Source: CAYNRA01 sp046293395
GTDB lineage: Bacteria; Bacteroidota; Bacteroidia; Cytophagales; Spirosomataceae
Reading direction: 5' to 3'
Length of the DNA stretch: 64,000 nucleotides
NCBI GenBank assembly: GCA_046293395.1
Contig: JBKBOU010000001.1
Location: 248,001-312,000, forward strand
Shown: positions 26,444-35,464 of the stretch, piece after piece
Position numbering within the stretch: position 1 is the stretch's first letter
Layout: each line of letters opens with the position of its first letter
Notes under the pieces: generated by a model
What the model saw: only the letters and a program-made list of their open reading frames with translations
The model's database searches: none
Told to the model about the DNA's origin: nothing
Translations under genes and position numbers: made by a program

Positions 26444-27565
26444 TTATTGTTTTTTTGTGATGGGCTGCAACATATTCTTACTGGGGATTTCCTCCGTCTT
26501 GATTTTTTCCCCTTCCTTGACCAACTGAACGCCTTCGTACAAAATACGATCACCGGCTTGCAGCCCTTTTTCTACCACGAAAAGGTTATCGAATTTTAAC
26601 CCAACGTCTATTTTTTGCATTTTGACAACATTGTTTTTGTCAACCAAATAGACATAGATGTTTTCTTGAATATCGAAGGTCGATTTTTGTGGAATGACCA
26701 ACGCATCGTTTGCTTTTTTCTCAATGAGGATTTTCCCGCTGCTGCCGTGTTTTAACAATTGGTTTGGGTTCGGGAATTTCGCTCTGAACGCAATATTTCC
26801 CGTTGATTTATCAATTTCTCCTTCCATCGTTTCGACAATTCCTTTGAACGGATAAGGCTCGTTATTTGCCAAAAGGAGGGTTACTTCTTGCACTTTGTTG
26901 TTTGGATGTTCCTTTTGGTAAGTCAAGTAATCTATCTCAGATAAGTTAAAATACACATACATTTGGCTGTTATTGGCAAGTGTAGTGAGAACTGTCCCTT
27001 CCTCGATGAGACTTCCCGCTTTAAACGGAATCCGGTTTATAACTCCCTGAAATGGAGCTCTAACTTCTGTAAATGAGATGTGTAACTGCGCTTTTGAAAC
27101 CTCTGCGTCCGCCATTTCGAGCTTTGCTTTGGCTGCTTCTATTTTAATTTTGATTAATTCTACCTCTGTTTTAGAGACAATATTATTGCTCAATAACTTT
27201 TCGGTATTCTTCAGTTCAATCTCAAGTGCTTTTAACTCTGTTTGGGCAAGTTTTTTGTTGATTTTTGCGCGTTGCAACTCTTCCTTATAGAGATTATCAT
27301 TTAATTTGAACAAAAACTGTCCACTCTGAACGAACTTTCCTTCGTCGATAAATTGCTTGTCTAAAAAGCCAGTCACTTTGGCGCGAATTTCAATGTTTTG
27401 AACCGCCTGAATATCAGCGACATATTCCTGAATGTACGTGGTATCCATGCGCAAAGGCTGAATAACTTTGTAATTGGCTGTCTCTTGTACTTCTGTTTCT
27501 TCGTTTTTACAAGACAGACTGATGCCCAAAATGGCAAGTGTGGAAATCAATGGAATTAATTTCAT
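26444..27565 (-). CDS. RND efflux periplasmic adaptor lipoprotein
   Basis: A 373-residue membrane-fusion protein. The signal peptide has a lipobox at LSC (cysteine about residue 19), as in AcrA. It contains the biotinyl-lipoyl half-motifs (VQNIEIRAKVTGFLDKQFIDEG and VRAPFQGVINRIPFKAGSL), a helical hairpin between them, and the beta-barrel domain. It begins the three-gene efflux operon, with 13 bases to the pump gene. A 275-base region upstream separates it from the small exported protein at 27,841 and should hold the operon promoter. Confidence 0.93.
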   Translation of the reverse strand: MKLIPLISTLAILGISLSCKNEETEVQETANYKVIQPLRMDTTYIQEYVADIQAVQNIEIRAKVTGFLDKQFIDEGKFVQSGQFLFKLNDNLYKEELQRAKINKKLAQTELKALEIELKNTEKLLSNNIVSKTEVELIKIKIEAAKAKLEMADAEVSKAQLHISFTEVRAPFQGVINRIPFKAGSLIEEGTVLTTLANNSQMYVYFNLSEIDYLTYQKEHPNNKVQEVTLLLANNEPYPFKGIVETMEGEIDKSTGNIAFRAKFPNPNQLLKHGSSGKILIEKKANDALVIPQKSTFDIQENIYVYLVDKNNVVKMQKIDVGLKFDNLFVVEKGLQAGDRILYEGVQLVKEGEKIKTEEIPSKNMLQPITKKQ

Positions 27566-27840
27566 TTTGAATATATTTTTTAAAAGGTATGTGGAGCGAT
27601 TTCCCCCTTTGATGAATGAAGGCAGTCGCAGATAAAAAAGATGGTTTGGTAGTAAGTCTTGTAAACACTACCAAAATGTAAGAAGCTGTTTGCGTTCTAA
27701 AGTAAGAATGAAAGCGAATTATTTTTCTTTCCAGACAAGGTAGTAAACTCCTCTTTTTGCAACGCAAAAGGAGATTTTTCCAAAGCCTGATGAATGAAAG
27801 AAGTTAATTCAAACGTAATAAAGATAAACGAAAACAGCTT

Positions 27841-28239
27841 CTAAGAAAGCCGGGGAGGTGGAGAGCTAAACTCAGGATGAGGTTGCTCGCAATAGGTGTC
27901 TTTGTAGAAAATTTGAGCGTAAGAGGGCTCAATGTGTGGATGTAGGACTAGCGCGAAAAAGGTGTCTATTTCGTCTTCAAAAACATCGGAAAGTGTGTCT
28001 GAATTTGCATTTTCCATGTGATGCTGCCCCTGATTTTCTTCATTTGAATTATCTGACTCATCAGAAAACTTGAGCACATTGGCAAGAAGACTACACAGAG
28101 GAGACGTCTTATCCAAGGAAAGTTGCACACGAAAAGAAGGGGGAATGTAATTTCCTACTTGGGCAAAATGTGCCGCCAACAAAAAACACAGAGCTATCTG
28201 GTTTAACTGTTTTTTTATGTGGATTATTTTACTTTTCAA
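27841..28239 (-). CDS. small exported protein of unknown function upstream of the efflux operon
   Basis: A 132-residue frame that begins with TTG (28,239); an in-frame stop lies just upstream and the next ATG is deep inside, so TTG is the only sensible start. It shows a signal-peptide-like N-terminus (basic, then LALCFLLAAHFAQ-like hydrophobic run), a serine- and acid-rich middle, and a C-terminus rich in proline (SSPPPRLS). Proteins of this style are common in Bacteroidota beside efflux systems, but I cannot name the family. It may be translated with the efflux operon from a shared promoter or be independent. The TTG start makes this call less certain. Confidence 0.5.
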   Translation of the reverse strand: MKSKIIHIKKQLNQIALCFLLAAHFAQVGNYIPPSFRVQLSLDKTSPLCSLLANVLKFSDESDNSNEENQGQHHMENANSDTLSDVFEDEIDTFFALVLHPHIEPSYAQIFYKDTYCEQPHPEFSSPPPRLS

Positions 28240-28509
28240 AGGTGGAAATTTAGTCTAATTGCTTACTTAACTTTGTTTTTTGCCAAATGGTGCCGCAAAC
28301 CTAAGAAAATTTCGGTTTCGGTCCGCTCAAATGAGACAAATGATTTCTTTTCTTGACAAAATACACGGGTCTAACTTGCACAGTAACTAGAAAAGAAAAG
28401 ATTGGTTTGCGTTTTTCAAAAATTGCTTTCTTTTTTATACCAAATAGTTTCTACAAATTGTCTATACCAATACTTTAGAAGATACAGAAGAATACGTATT
28501 TTTGCTATT

Positions 28510-30243
28510 ATGACAGAAAAGAACTGGAAATTAAAGCCAATACCCCAAACGGAAGAGGATAAACAAATTGTCTTGTCGCTCATGAAGGACATTCACGTAT
28601 CCTCCACAACAGCCCAATTACTTTGGCAACGTAATATCGTTGATTTTGATGAGGCAAAGCAATTTTTTAGACCTTCCATAGCGCATCTGCATGACCCGTT
28701 TTTGATGCGAGATATGGACAGGGCTGTCACCCGTTTACAAAAAGCAATTCGAACGAATGAAAAAATTCTTATTTATGGCGATTACGACGTAGATGGCACA
28801 ACTGCTGTGGCGTTGATGTATGGTTTCCTTAAAAAGCTTACAACACAAATTGACCACTACAATCCAGATAGATATACAGAAGGATATGGGGTTTCTACGC
28901 AAGGCATTGACTTTGCTAAAAACTGGGGTGCAACGCTCATTATCGCGCTCGATTGCGGCATAAAGGCGGTGGATAAAGTAGAATACGCTCATTCTCTAGG
29001 CATCGATTTCATCATTTGTGACCACCATGAACCCGGTGATGATTTGCCCCAAGCGGTTGCTGTTTTAGACCCCAAAAGAAAAGATTGTCCGTACCCATTC
29101 AAAGAATTGACGGGTAACGGCGTTGGATTTAAACTCTTGCAAGCATATTCTATCCGTGAAAATATCCCTGATGAAATCCTTTTTTCATTCATCGACCTGT
29201 GCGTAGTAAGCATTGGCTCAGATATAGTCCCGATTGTAGGTGAAAACAGAACCTTGGCGTATTTTGGTCTGAAAAAACTGAATGAAAAACCGTGTGTTGG
29301 ACTTCAGGCTTTGAAAGAAGTAGCCGGTTTTACAACATCTATGACTATCGAAAACGTCGTTTTTGTCCTTGGCCCACGAATCAATGCCGCCGGTAGAATC
29401 AAACATGCGAAAGCGGCAGTTCAGTTGCTTTTATCTGATAATTTAGAAGATGCAAAGACGTTTGCTCAAGAAATTCATTTGCAAAATGCCCAACGAAAAG
29501 ATTTTGATTCGACAATTACAAAAGAAGCGATTGATTTGATTGAGGCAGATGAATGGCTGCGAACACAAGCTAAAAGCACTGTTTTATACAACGAAAATTG
29601 GCACAAAGGGGTTATCGGTATCGTTGCTTCTCGATGTATTGAGAAATACTATCGCCCAACAATTATCTTGACACACTCAAACGGAAAAGCAGCGGGTTCT
29701 GCTCGGTCGGTGGCTGGTTTTGACTTATATACTGCCATTGAAGCGTGTAGTGAGCATTTGGAGCAATTCGGTGGACATACACATGCAGCAGGAATGACTA
29801 TGCCGATTGAGAATATTCCTGCGTTTCAAAAAGCATTTGATCAAGTCGTCTCCCAAAAAATCACACCTGAACAGTTAATTCCTCAAATTGATGTTGATTT
29901 GATTGTAAAATTGGCCGATATTACACCTCAATTTTACAAGGTAATGCAGCAGATGGCGCCATTTGGCCCGCAGAATATGCAGCCTGTTTTTCAGGTTAAC
30001 GGATTAACGTTAGCCTCTGACCCTATACTAATGAAAGAAAAACATTTGAAGTTGCATATCACAGAAACTGGTTTTTCAGGTACATTCGTCGCAGTTGGCT
30101 TTGGAATGGCAGATGATTTTTATACCCGTTTGCGAACGACACAGAAGCCCTTTTCACTCGTTTTTACCCTAGCAGAAAATACGTGGAAAGAACAAACAAC
30201 ACTCCAATTGATGATTAAAGACATTAAAATGAACGATATTTAA
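28510..30243 (+). CDS. recJ: single-stranded-DNA-specific exonuclease RecJ
   Basis: A 577-residue DHH-family 5'-3' exonuclease acting in recombination and mismatch repair. The start is the ATG at 28,510 (MTEKNWKLKP); a longer frame starts with TTG. Motif I GDYDVDGTTA contains D91, D93 and D95, and the defining DHH is D171-H172-H173 in ICDHHEPG. The DHHA1 domain with GGHTHAAGMT follows near residues 420-430, and the C-terminal OB-like domain completes it. Length and order match bacterial RecJ. The next gene starts 29 bases later on the same strand. Confidence 0.96.
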   Translation: MTEKNWKLKPIPQTEEDKQIVLSLMKDIHVSSTTAQLLWQRNIVDFDEAKQFFRPSIAHLHDPFLMRDMDRAVTRLQKAIRTNEKILIYGDYDVDGTTAVALMYGFLKKLTTQIDHYNPDRYTEGYGVSTQGIDFAKNWGATLIIALDCGIKAVDKVEYAHSLGIDFIICDHHEPGDDLPQAVAVLDPKRKDCPYPFKELTGNGVGFKLLQAYSIRENIPDEILFSFIDLCVVSIGSDIVPIVGENRTLAYFGLKKLNEKPCVGLQALKEVAGFTTSMTIENVVFVLGPRINAAGRIKHAKAAVQLLLSDNLEDAKTFAQEIHLQNAQRKDFDSTITKEAIDLIEADEWLRTQAKSTVLYNENWHKGVIGIVASRCIEKYYRPTIILTHSNGKAAGSARSVAGFDLYTAIEACSEHLEQFGGHTHAAGMTMPIENIPAFQKAFDQVVSQKITPEQLIPQIDVDLIVKLADITPQFYKVMQQMAPFGPQNMQPVFQVNGLTLASDPILMKEKHLKLHITETGFSGTFVAVGFGMADDFYTRLRTTQKPFSLVFTLAENTWKEQTTLQLMIKDIKMNDI

Positions 30244-30272
30244 CCCTATTCAACCTACAATTAAACTGGCCG

Positions 30273-31241
30273 ATGTATTCCATTATTTATTCAAAAAAAC
30301 AAGACTGTATCCAACTGGTTCTCCTAAACGAACAAGGAGAAGTTTGCAAACAAGGTGTTTTTGCCTTTTCCAATGAATTTACAAACGAATCCGCTCAAAG
30401 AAAAGAAGCTATTTTTCATTTTTGGAAAGAACGGGAAAATGAGAATTTCTCTTTTGAACTTGACGAAATAGAAGCCGTCCACGAGCTTGTTTATCCACAA
30501 GACGTGAGCAGATTTCCATTGGATATTCCTACACTTGCTAAGAAAAAACAGGTAAATTCGTCTCAAATGACTCATTATGAAGCGATTGTCTATCCATTCA
30601 AAGCAGCTTTGCAAGAGCCATTTGTTTTATTATGGGCGGATGAATGGTGCTACGCAATTGATACCGTTGATGAAGCATCTATTTTGCAAGACTTACCAAG
30701 TAGCACGTATTTTTACCCATACGGAGATAATCAGTTAGGACGTGTTTCTTGTATTTTTGGAGGAAACGAGCACGATAGACAATTGAAACATTTGTCTGAG
30801 TACTTCGGAAAAGACCCCATGGAGTTCAAAAAATTGACGTATAATTTTCAGTTGGTTCGCTCGCTTCGGGAGCGTTTTTCACAAGCGACACCCGATAAAA
30901 CATCTTTGGATTTTCTCATGGATTGCCCTTTTGTGGAGCGTGATTTGAATGCTTTCCGTTCTTTTGAGGAAGCATACAACCAATTTATGTTGGATTTGGT
31001 AGCGCAACAAGTGGCTTCTTTGCGCCTAATTTGGCCAAAATCTCCTGCAAGAAAATTAGTGGTTGCAGGGAAATTCGCACACAACGAATTATTTATGACG
31101 GGGCTTGCAGAGGCATTCTTTGATAAAATGGTCTTTGCTGCGGAACAAACTCACTTGACAGAAATAGGTATTTGGCTGAAAAATCAAAAGAAAACAGTCG
31201 TTATTCAAGAAAAAGATTTGCGATTAAAAAGATATTTTTAA
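30273..31241 (+). CDS. degenerate FGGY-type carbohydrate-kinase-like protein
   Basis: A 322-residue protein whose C-terminal half aligns by eye with the second domain of FGGY sugar kinases: EHDRQLKHLSEYFG, AYNQFMLDLVAQQVASLRLIW and KLVVAGKFAHNELFMTGLAEAFFDKMVFAA correspond to the segments that form the ATP site. The N-terminal half is short and lacks the phosphate-binding DxGT(S/T) motif; it starts MYSIIYSKKQDC. Full FGGY kinases are 450-550 residues. Loss of the catalytic half suggests a non-catalytic relative, perhaps a regulator or scaffold. A DUF3822-like actin-fold protein is an alternative name I cannot exclude. It follows recJ with a 29-base gap. Confidence 0.6.
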   Translation: MYSIIYSKKQDCIQLVLLNEQGEVCKQGVFAFSNEFTNESAQRKEAIFHFWKERENENFSFELDEIEAVHELVYPQDVSRFPLDIPTLAKKKQVNSSQMTHYEAIVYPFKAALQEPFVLLWADEWCYAIDTVDEASILQDLPSSTYFYPYGDNQLGRVSCIFGGNEHDRQLKHLSEYFGKDPMEFKKLTYNFQLVRSLRERFSQATPDKTSLDFLMDCPFVERDLNAFRSFEEAYNQFMLDLVAQQVASLRLIWPKSPARKLVVAGKFAHNELFMTGLAEAFFDKMVFAAEQTHLTEIGIWLKNQKKTVVIQEKDLRLKRYF

Positions 31242-31251
31242 TCGCAAATCT
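31214..31251. terminator. bidirectional hairpin terminator
   Basis: A perfect 17-base stem (31,214-31,230 with 31,235-31,251, loop GATA) overlaps the stop codon of the kinase-like gene and precedes the convergent gene ending at 31,258. A- and T-runs lie inside the stem. Confidence 0.8.
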
Positions 31252-31257
31252 AGCGCG

Positions 31258-31662
31258 TTAATCTTCTGGATAAGGCATAAAGACAAAGCCAGCAAAATCT
31301 TCGTCCATCACGAAAAGACAAGCGTATTCTTCTGCATTTTTGTAATTTTCGACGAAAAGAGCCTGGGAGTTTTCTGCAATGAGTTCACGTTGGACAAACT
31401 CTTCGAGCATAGAAACTTTGTACTGGTAAACCGTACTGAAATCTGTTTTTTCAAAAAGTAATTGACCGATTTCAATTTCTTGATGTGTCAAAATAAACAA
31501 AGGGAAGTCCGAGAATTTTCTTTTTCGTATTTGGTAGGAAGCCTCCCGAATGTGTTCTGCCACCTTGATAAAGTCCTCCGATACTTTTCCGAGTAATTTT
31601 TTATTCACTTCAGGAGAGTTCGCATCATCCATCAAGGAGTTCTCGTTGCTATTGTAAATCAT
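31258..31662 (-). CDS. conserved-looking hypothetical protein
   Basis: A 134-residue acidic soluble protein that I do not recognise. It has mostly helical character, with no membrane segment, signal peptide, cysteine cluster or nucleotide motif; the centre reads HIREASYQIRKRKFSDFPLF and the end is acidic (YPED). ATG at 31,662 is used; an in-frame ATG 10 codons later is an alternative. It lies 46 bases upstream of the alanine dehydrogenase stop on the same strand and may be the last gene of the tsaE-ald unit. Uniform codon use suggests a resident gene. Confidence 0.6.
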   Translation of the reverse strand: MIYNSNENSLMDDANSPEVNKKLLGKVSEDFIKVAEHIREASYQIRKRKFSDFPLFILTHQEIEIGQLLFEKTDFSTVYQYKVSMLEEFVQRELIAENSQALFVENYKNAEEYACLFVMDEDFAGFVFMPYPED

Positions 31663-31708
31663 TGATTTGTTGTGTTTTAAATACCGTATTTTGAAATCAA
31701 AAGGCTGT

Positions 31709-32929
31709 TTACAATCGCGCTGCTAAAAGCAAACCGATATCTCTATATCGCAATTGGAAACGCTGGGAAATCGGGTAATTTGTCATGCTACCTTTGTAGC
31801 AATAAATGCCTTTATTAAACCACGAAGTTTGGTAAGTCATTTCTTCTATGCCTCCCGTTCGACCAATTTTGAGTAAAATAGGTGTGAAAATATTACTCAA
31901 AGCAATGCTTGCTGTATGCGCAACACGAGAGGCAATATTAGGTACACAATAGTGAATGACGTCGTGTTTCCGAAAGACAGGTTCTTTGTGTGTAGTCATT
32001 TGGGAGGTTTCAAAGCACCCTCCTTGGTCGATAGAAACATCAATCAAGACGCTTCCAGGTTTCATATTTGCCACCATTTCCTCCGTCACGATTAAGGGGC
32101 TAATGGTTTGGTCTGAGCGCATCGCACCGATGACGACATCTGCGTCTTTGAGTGCTTGCGGGAGTGTATGAGAGTCAATAATAGCTGTGAATAAATGCTG
32201 TCCAATGGCATATTTTAGCCGTTGAAGACGATAGATATGAACATCAAAAACTTTTACATCAGCACCTAGTCCTAGAGCTGCACGGGTCGCAAATTCAGCG
32301 ACAGTTCCAGCACCAATAATGACCACATTAGTTGGTGGCACACCCGTAACACCACCCATAATCATGCCTTTTCCACCGTGAACACTACTAAGATACTCGG
32401 CTGCAATAAGCATGACTGTATTCCCAGCAATTTCACTCATAGCTCGGATAACAGGTAGATTTCCTACTTTGTCCTCCAGGGTTTCAAAGGCTAGACCGAT
32501 TATTTTTTTTTCCAGTAATCTATCAAAATATGCCTTAGATAGCGTGGGCATATTTAGTGTTGAAAAAAGTGCTTTTCCGGGTTTTAAATAGGTAAATTCT
32601 TCTTCAATAAGGGGTTCAATTTTCAGAATAATGTCTGCTTCAAATACTTCTCGGGCTGAGGGAACGACCTCTGCACCAGCTAGTCTATATTGTTCGTCAG
32701 TGAATTTTGCAGCAATTCCTGCTCCTTTTTCAACCAAGACACGATGTCCGTTTTGAACCAAAAGAGCAACAGCTTCTGGAGTTAGACCAACTCTACTTTC
32801 TTGCAAGGAGACTTCCTTTGGAATCCCGATGTACAATGCGTTTGTCGTATTTTTTACTCCTTTGGGTGCTTCCTTCGTCAGGATTTGTTCGCCTGAATAA
32901 GGAGATGAAAACAGAGATGATGCTGGCAT
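31709..32929 (-). CDS. ald: alanine dehydrogenase
   Basis: A 406-residue NAD-dependent enzyme of the AlaDH/PNT family, converting alanine to pyruvate and ammonia. The N-terminal domain has IGIPKEVSLQESRVGLTP with the substrate-binding arginine and the catalytic lysine/histidine region further on; the Rossmann fold VVIIGAGTVAEFATRAALGLGADVKVFD begins near residue 205, and VLIDVSIDQGGCFET is the typical C-terminal part. The membrane part of a transhydrogenase is absent, which favours alanine dehydrogenase. It follows tsaE on the same strand with 27 bases between, an order seen widely in Bacteroidota. Confidence 0.88.
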   Translation of the reverse strand: MPASSLFSSPYSGEQILTKEAPKGVKNTTNALYIGIPKEVSLQESRVGLTPEAVALLVQNGHRVLVEKGAGIAAKFTDEQYRLAGAEVVPSAREVFEADIILKIEPLIEEEFTYLKPGKALFSTLNMPTLSKAYFDRLLEKKIIGLAFETLEDKVGNLPVIRAMSEIAGNTVMLIAAEYLSSVHGGKGMIMGGVTGVPPTNVVIIGAGTVAEFATRAALGLGADVKVFDVHIYRLQRLKYAIGQHLFTAIIDSHTLPQALKDADVVIGAMRSDQTISPLIVTEEMVANMKPGSVLIDVSIDQGGCFETSQMTTHKEPVFRKHDVIHYCVPNIASRVAHTASIALSNIFTPILLKIGRTGGIEEMTYQTSWFNKGIYCYKGSMTNYPISQRFQLRYRDIGLLLAARL

Positions 32930-32956
32930 GAATGACTAAATTAAAGCAAGATATAA

Positions 32957-33400
32957 TTAAATTCCTACGGTGAATATGTTCAAGATGCGTTCCTCTTCAT
33001 TGATTGTCTGCAAAGATACGGACACGTATTTACTTGGCCAATGAGGCTCAATGCGCGAAGGCCATTCGATAAAACAGAGATTCCCGCTGTAAAGATACTC
33101 ATCAATTCCTAAATCAAGTGCCTCAGAAGGGTTCTCCAAACGGTAGCAGTCAAAATGATACAGTGTTTCTCCTTCGTGTGTAGAATACTCGTTCACAAGC
33201 CCAAAAGTAGGGCTTTGTACTGTATCCGAAACACCAAGAGCAGTACAGAGAGCCCGGATGAATGTGGTTTTTCCTGCCCCCATTTCTCCTTCAAACAACC
33301 ACACCGGAACAGATTGAAATTTGGAAATACAATCTTTTGCTACGGCCTCTATCTCGTTTTTGTGGTAATGTAATTCCATATTACGTTCTTTGTAACTCAT
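32957..33400 (-). CDS. tsaE: tRNA threonylcarbamoyladenosine biosynthesis ATPase TsaE
   Basis: A 147-residue ATPase needed with TsaB and TsaD to make t6A37 in tRNAs reading ANN codons. It has the Walker A motif FEGEMGAGKTTFIRALC (about residues 36-52), then SPTFGLVNEY and YHFDCYRL, which are the hallmark switch segments of TsaE. Length is normal for the family. An ATG eight codons later is an alternative start. The neighbour downstream is ald, and the divergent neighbour is the PBP2 gene. Confidence 0.95.
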   Translation of the reverse strand: MSYKERNMELHYHKNEIEAVAKDCISKFQSVPVWLFEGEMGAGKTTFIRALCTALGVSDTVQSPTFGLVNEYSTHEGETLYHFDCYRLENPSEALDLGIDEYLYSGNLCFIEWPSRIEPHWPSKYVSVSLQTINEEERILNIFTVGI

Positions 33401-33586
33401 GTAATTTGCAAAAATAGATGGAAAACAGCAAACTTCTATCTTTCTTCACACATTAACACCTATCTAAACAAAATACAATTCTTGGTATTTCGTTATACCG
33501 TATTTTTTTATCAAATTTGTACGTGTAATCCCAATTAATCGTATTGGTTCAATTTGTAGTGTGACCCAAAGATTCCATCGTGCATC

Positions 33587-35449
33587 ATGTCTGAAAACAG
33601 AAAGCAATATATTATCGTCTTTTTTCTTTTAATCGCAGGGGTTTACCTCATTAGATTATTTTACTTACAAGTCTTAGATAGTAAATACCGAGCACTCGGT
33701 TCGACAAACTCAATCCGGAAGGAAGTTCAAGTTCCTTTGCGTGGACAAATTTACGACAGAACAGGGAAACTTCTTGTTGCAAATGATGTCGTTTTCGATT
33801 TATACGTCATTCCACGAAAAGTAAAAAACCTAGATACGACCTATTTTTGTCAAGTATTTGGTATCACAAAACCCTATTTTGATAGTGTAATGACTATCGC
33901 GACGGGCTTTTCAAAGATTAGACCTTCTTTATTTTTACGCCAAATATCCAAAGAAGACCATGCGAGTGTATCCGATGCCATGATTAAATTCAGTGGGTTT
34001 TACTTTGAACAATCCTTCGTTCGAACGTATCCCGCTGCTACGTTAGCCAACGCACTTGGATATATTGCAGAAATCCCTAAGGAAAAATTTGAAGAACAAG
34101 GTGAAGAAAAATACTACAGAAAAGGAGATTACATCGGTCTTACCGGCCTTGAAAAATACTATGAACTCGACCTTCGGGGTATTCGCGGTATCCGGTATAA
34201 ATTAATGAATGTCAAAGGAGAAGACAAAGGGCCGTATTCGCCGTTGCCAAATAAACCAACTGTTGGTGAGTTTGATACCATCGCTGTTCTTGGTAAAAAT
34301 CTCTACACGACGATTGACATGAATCTGCAAAAATTGGCTGACAGTTTATTTCAAGGGAAAGTAGGCGGGGTAGTAGCCATTGAGCCAGCAACAGGAGAAA
34401 TACTTGCCTTGGGTTCTTATCCTTCTTATGACCCCAATTTGCTCTCAGGTCGCCAGTTTTCCCAAAGTTTCAAAGAATTATCGAGAGACCCAGATAAACC
34501 TCTTATCAACCGGGTGACGAACTCTTTTTATCGACCTGGTTCTACATTTAAACTGATTCAAGCAGCTATTGGGTTAGAGTTAGGTGAAATTACTCCGCGA
34601 ACGAATTTCTTTGGGTCATCTGCTCCTTTTGCTTATCACAGCAGCCCTGGCTTTGAAATGGCAAATGTGAAAAATGCCATTCAAGTTTCCAGTAATCCGT
34701 TTTTTTATAATGTTTTTCGGCGTATCATCGAACATTCACCCAAAGGAAGCCCTTTCAAAACAGCTCGCTTTGGTTTAGCAAATTGGCACAAAATGGTAGA
34801 AAAGTTCGGTTTTGGTATTCAACTAGGTGTCGATTTACCCAATGAGAAATCAGGGCTTCTTCCAAATGTCGATCGCTATGACAAAGTATATGGCAAAGAG
34901 CAATGGAAATATTCCAATATTTATTCGCTAAGTATTGGTGAAGGAGAGCTCGGAACAAATATTTTGAAGTTAGCAAACATGACAGCTGCTATTGCAAACA
35001 AAGGATATTGGGTAACTCCCCACTTGGTCAAAGGAATGGGATTGGATGCCAATAAAATGGAAATACCCAAAAACACCCGTACTATCCACCAAACAGGAAT
35101 CGAAAGCCGCCACTTTGATATTATCATAGATGGTATGGAGGCGGTAGTCGTACAAGGTACTGGGCGAAGAGCGATGGTGGACGGCATTGCGGTCTGTGGA
35201 AAAACCGGTACATCTCAAAATGCAAAAGGGAAAGACCATGCCATATTTATCGCTTTTGCCCCCAAAGTAAATCCTAAAATTGCTATTGCAGTAATTGTAG
35301 AAAATGGAGGCTTTGGTGGGGTCGCTAGTGCGCCCATCGCTGGATTGATGATTGAACAATACTTGAAAGGATCTGTGGCAAGACAAACTTTTAAGGAACA
35401 AGTAATGAAAGAAAGTTATAGAACAACCTCTGCCGCCAAAGGTAGATAA
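33587..35449 (+). CDS. mrdA: penicillin-binding protein 2 (elongasome transpeptidase)
   Basis: A 620-residue class B PBP that cross-links peptidoglycan in cell elongation. It has an N-terminal membrane anchor (about residues 9-27), a dimerisation domain with the VQVPLRGQIYDRTGKLLV start, and a transpeptidase domain with catalytic S319 in PGSTFK, the SSN motif near residue 368 and KTGT with K539. The next gene, rodA, starts 15 bases after the stop; PBP2 and RodA form the working polymerase-transpeptidase pair. No mreBCD genes are seen in the window, so they are elsewhere or further off. Confidence 0.95.
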   Translation: MSENRKQYIIVFFLLIAGVYLIRLFYLQVLDSKYRALGSTNSIRKEVQVPLRGQIYDRTGKLLVANDVVFDLYVIPRKVKNLDTTYFCQVFGITKPYFDSVMTIATGFSKIRPSLFLRQISKEDHASVSDAMIKFSGFYFEQSFVRTYPAATLANALGYIAEIPKEKFEEQGEEKYYRKGDYIGLTGLEKYYELDLRGIRGIRYKLMNVKGEDKGPYSPLPNKPTVGEFDTIAVLGKNLYTTIDMNLQKLADSLFQGKVGGVVAIEPATGEILALGSYPSYDPNLLSGRQFSQSFKELSRDPDKPLINRVTNSFYRPGSTFKLIQAAIGLELGEITPRTNFFGSSAPFAYHSSPGFEMANVKNAIQVSSNPFFYNVFRRIIEHSPKGSPFKTARFGLANWHKMVEKFGFGIQLGVDLPNEKSGLLPNVDRYDKVYGKEQWKYSNIYSLSIGEGELGTNILKLANMTAAIANKGYWVTPHLVKGMGLDANKMEIPKNTRTIHQTGIESRHFDIIIDGMEAVVVQGTGRRAMVDGIAVCGKTGTSQNAKGKDHAIFIAFAPKVNPKIAIAVIVENGGFGGVASAPIAGLMIEQYLKGSVARQTFKEQVMKESYRTTSAAKGR

Positions 35450-35464
35450 GCGGAAACATACACA

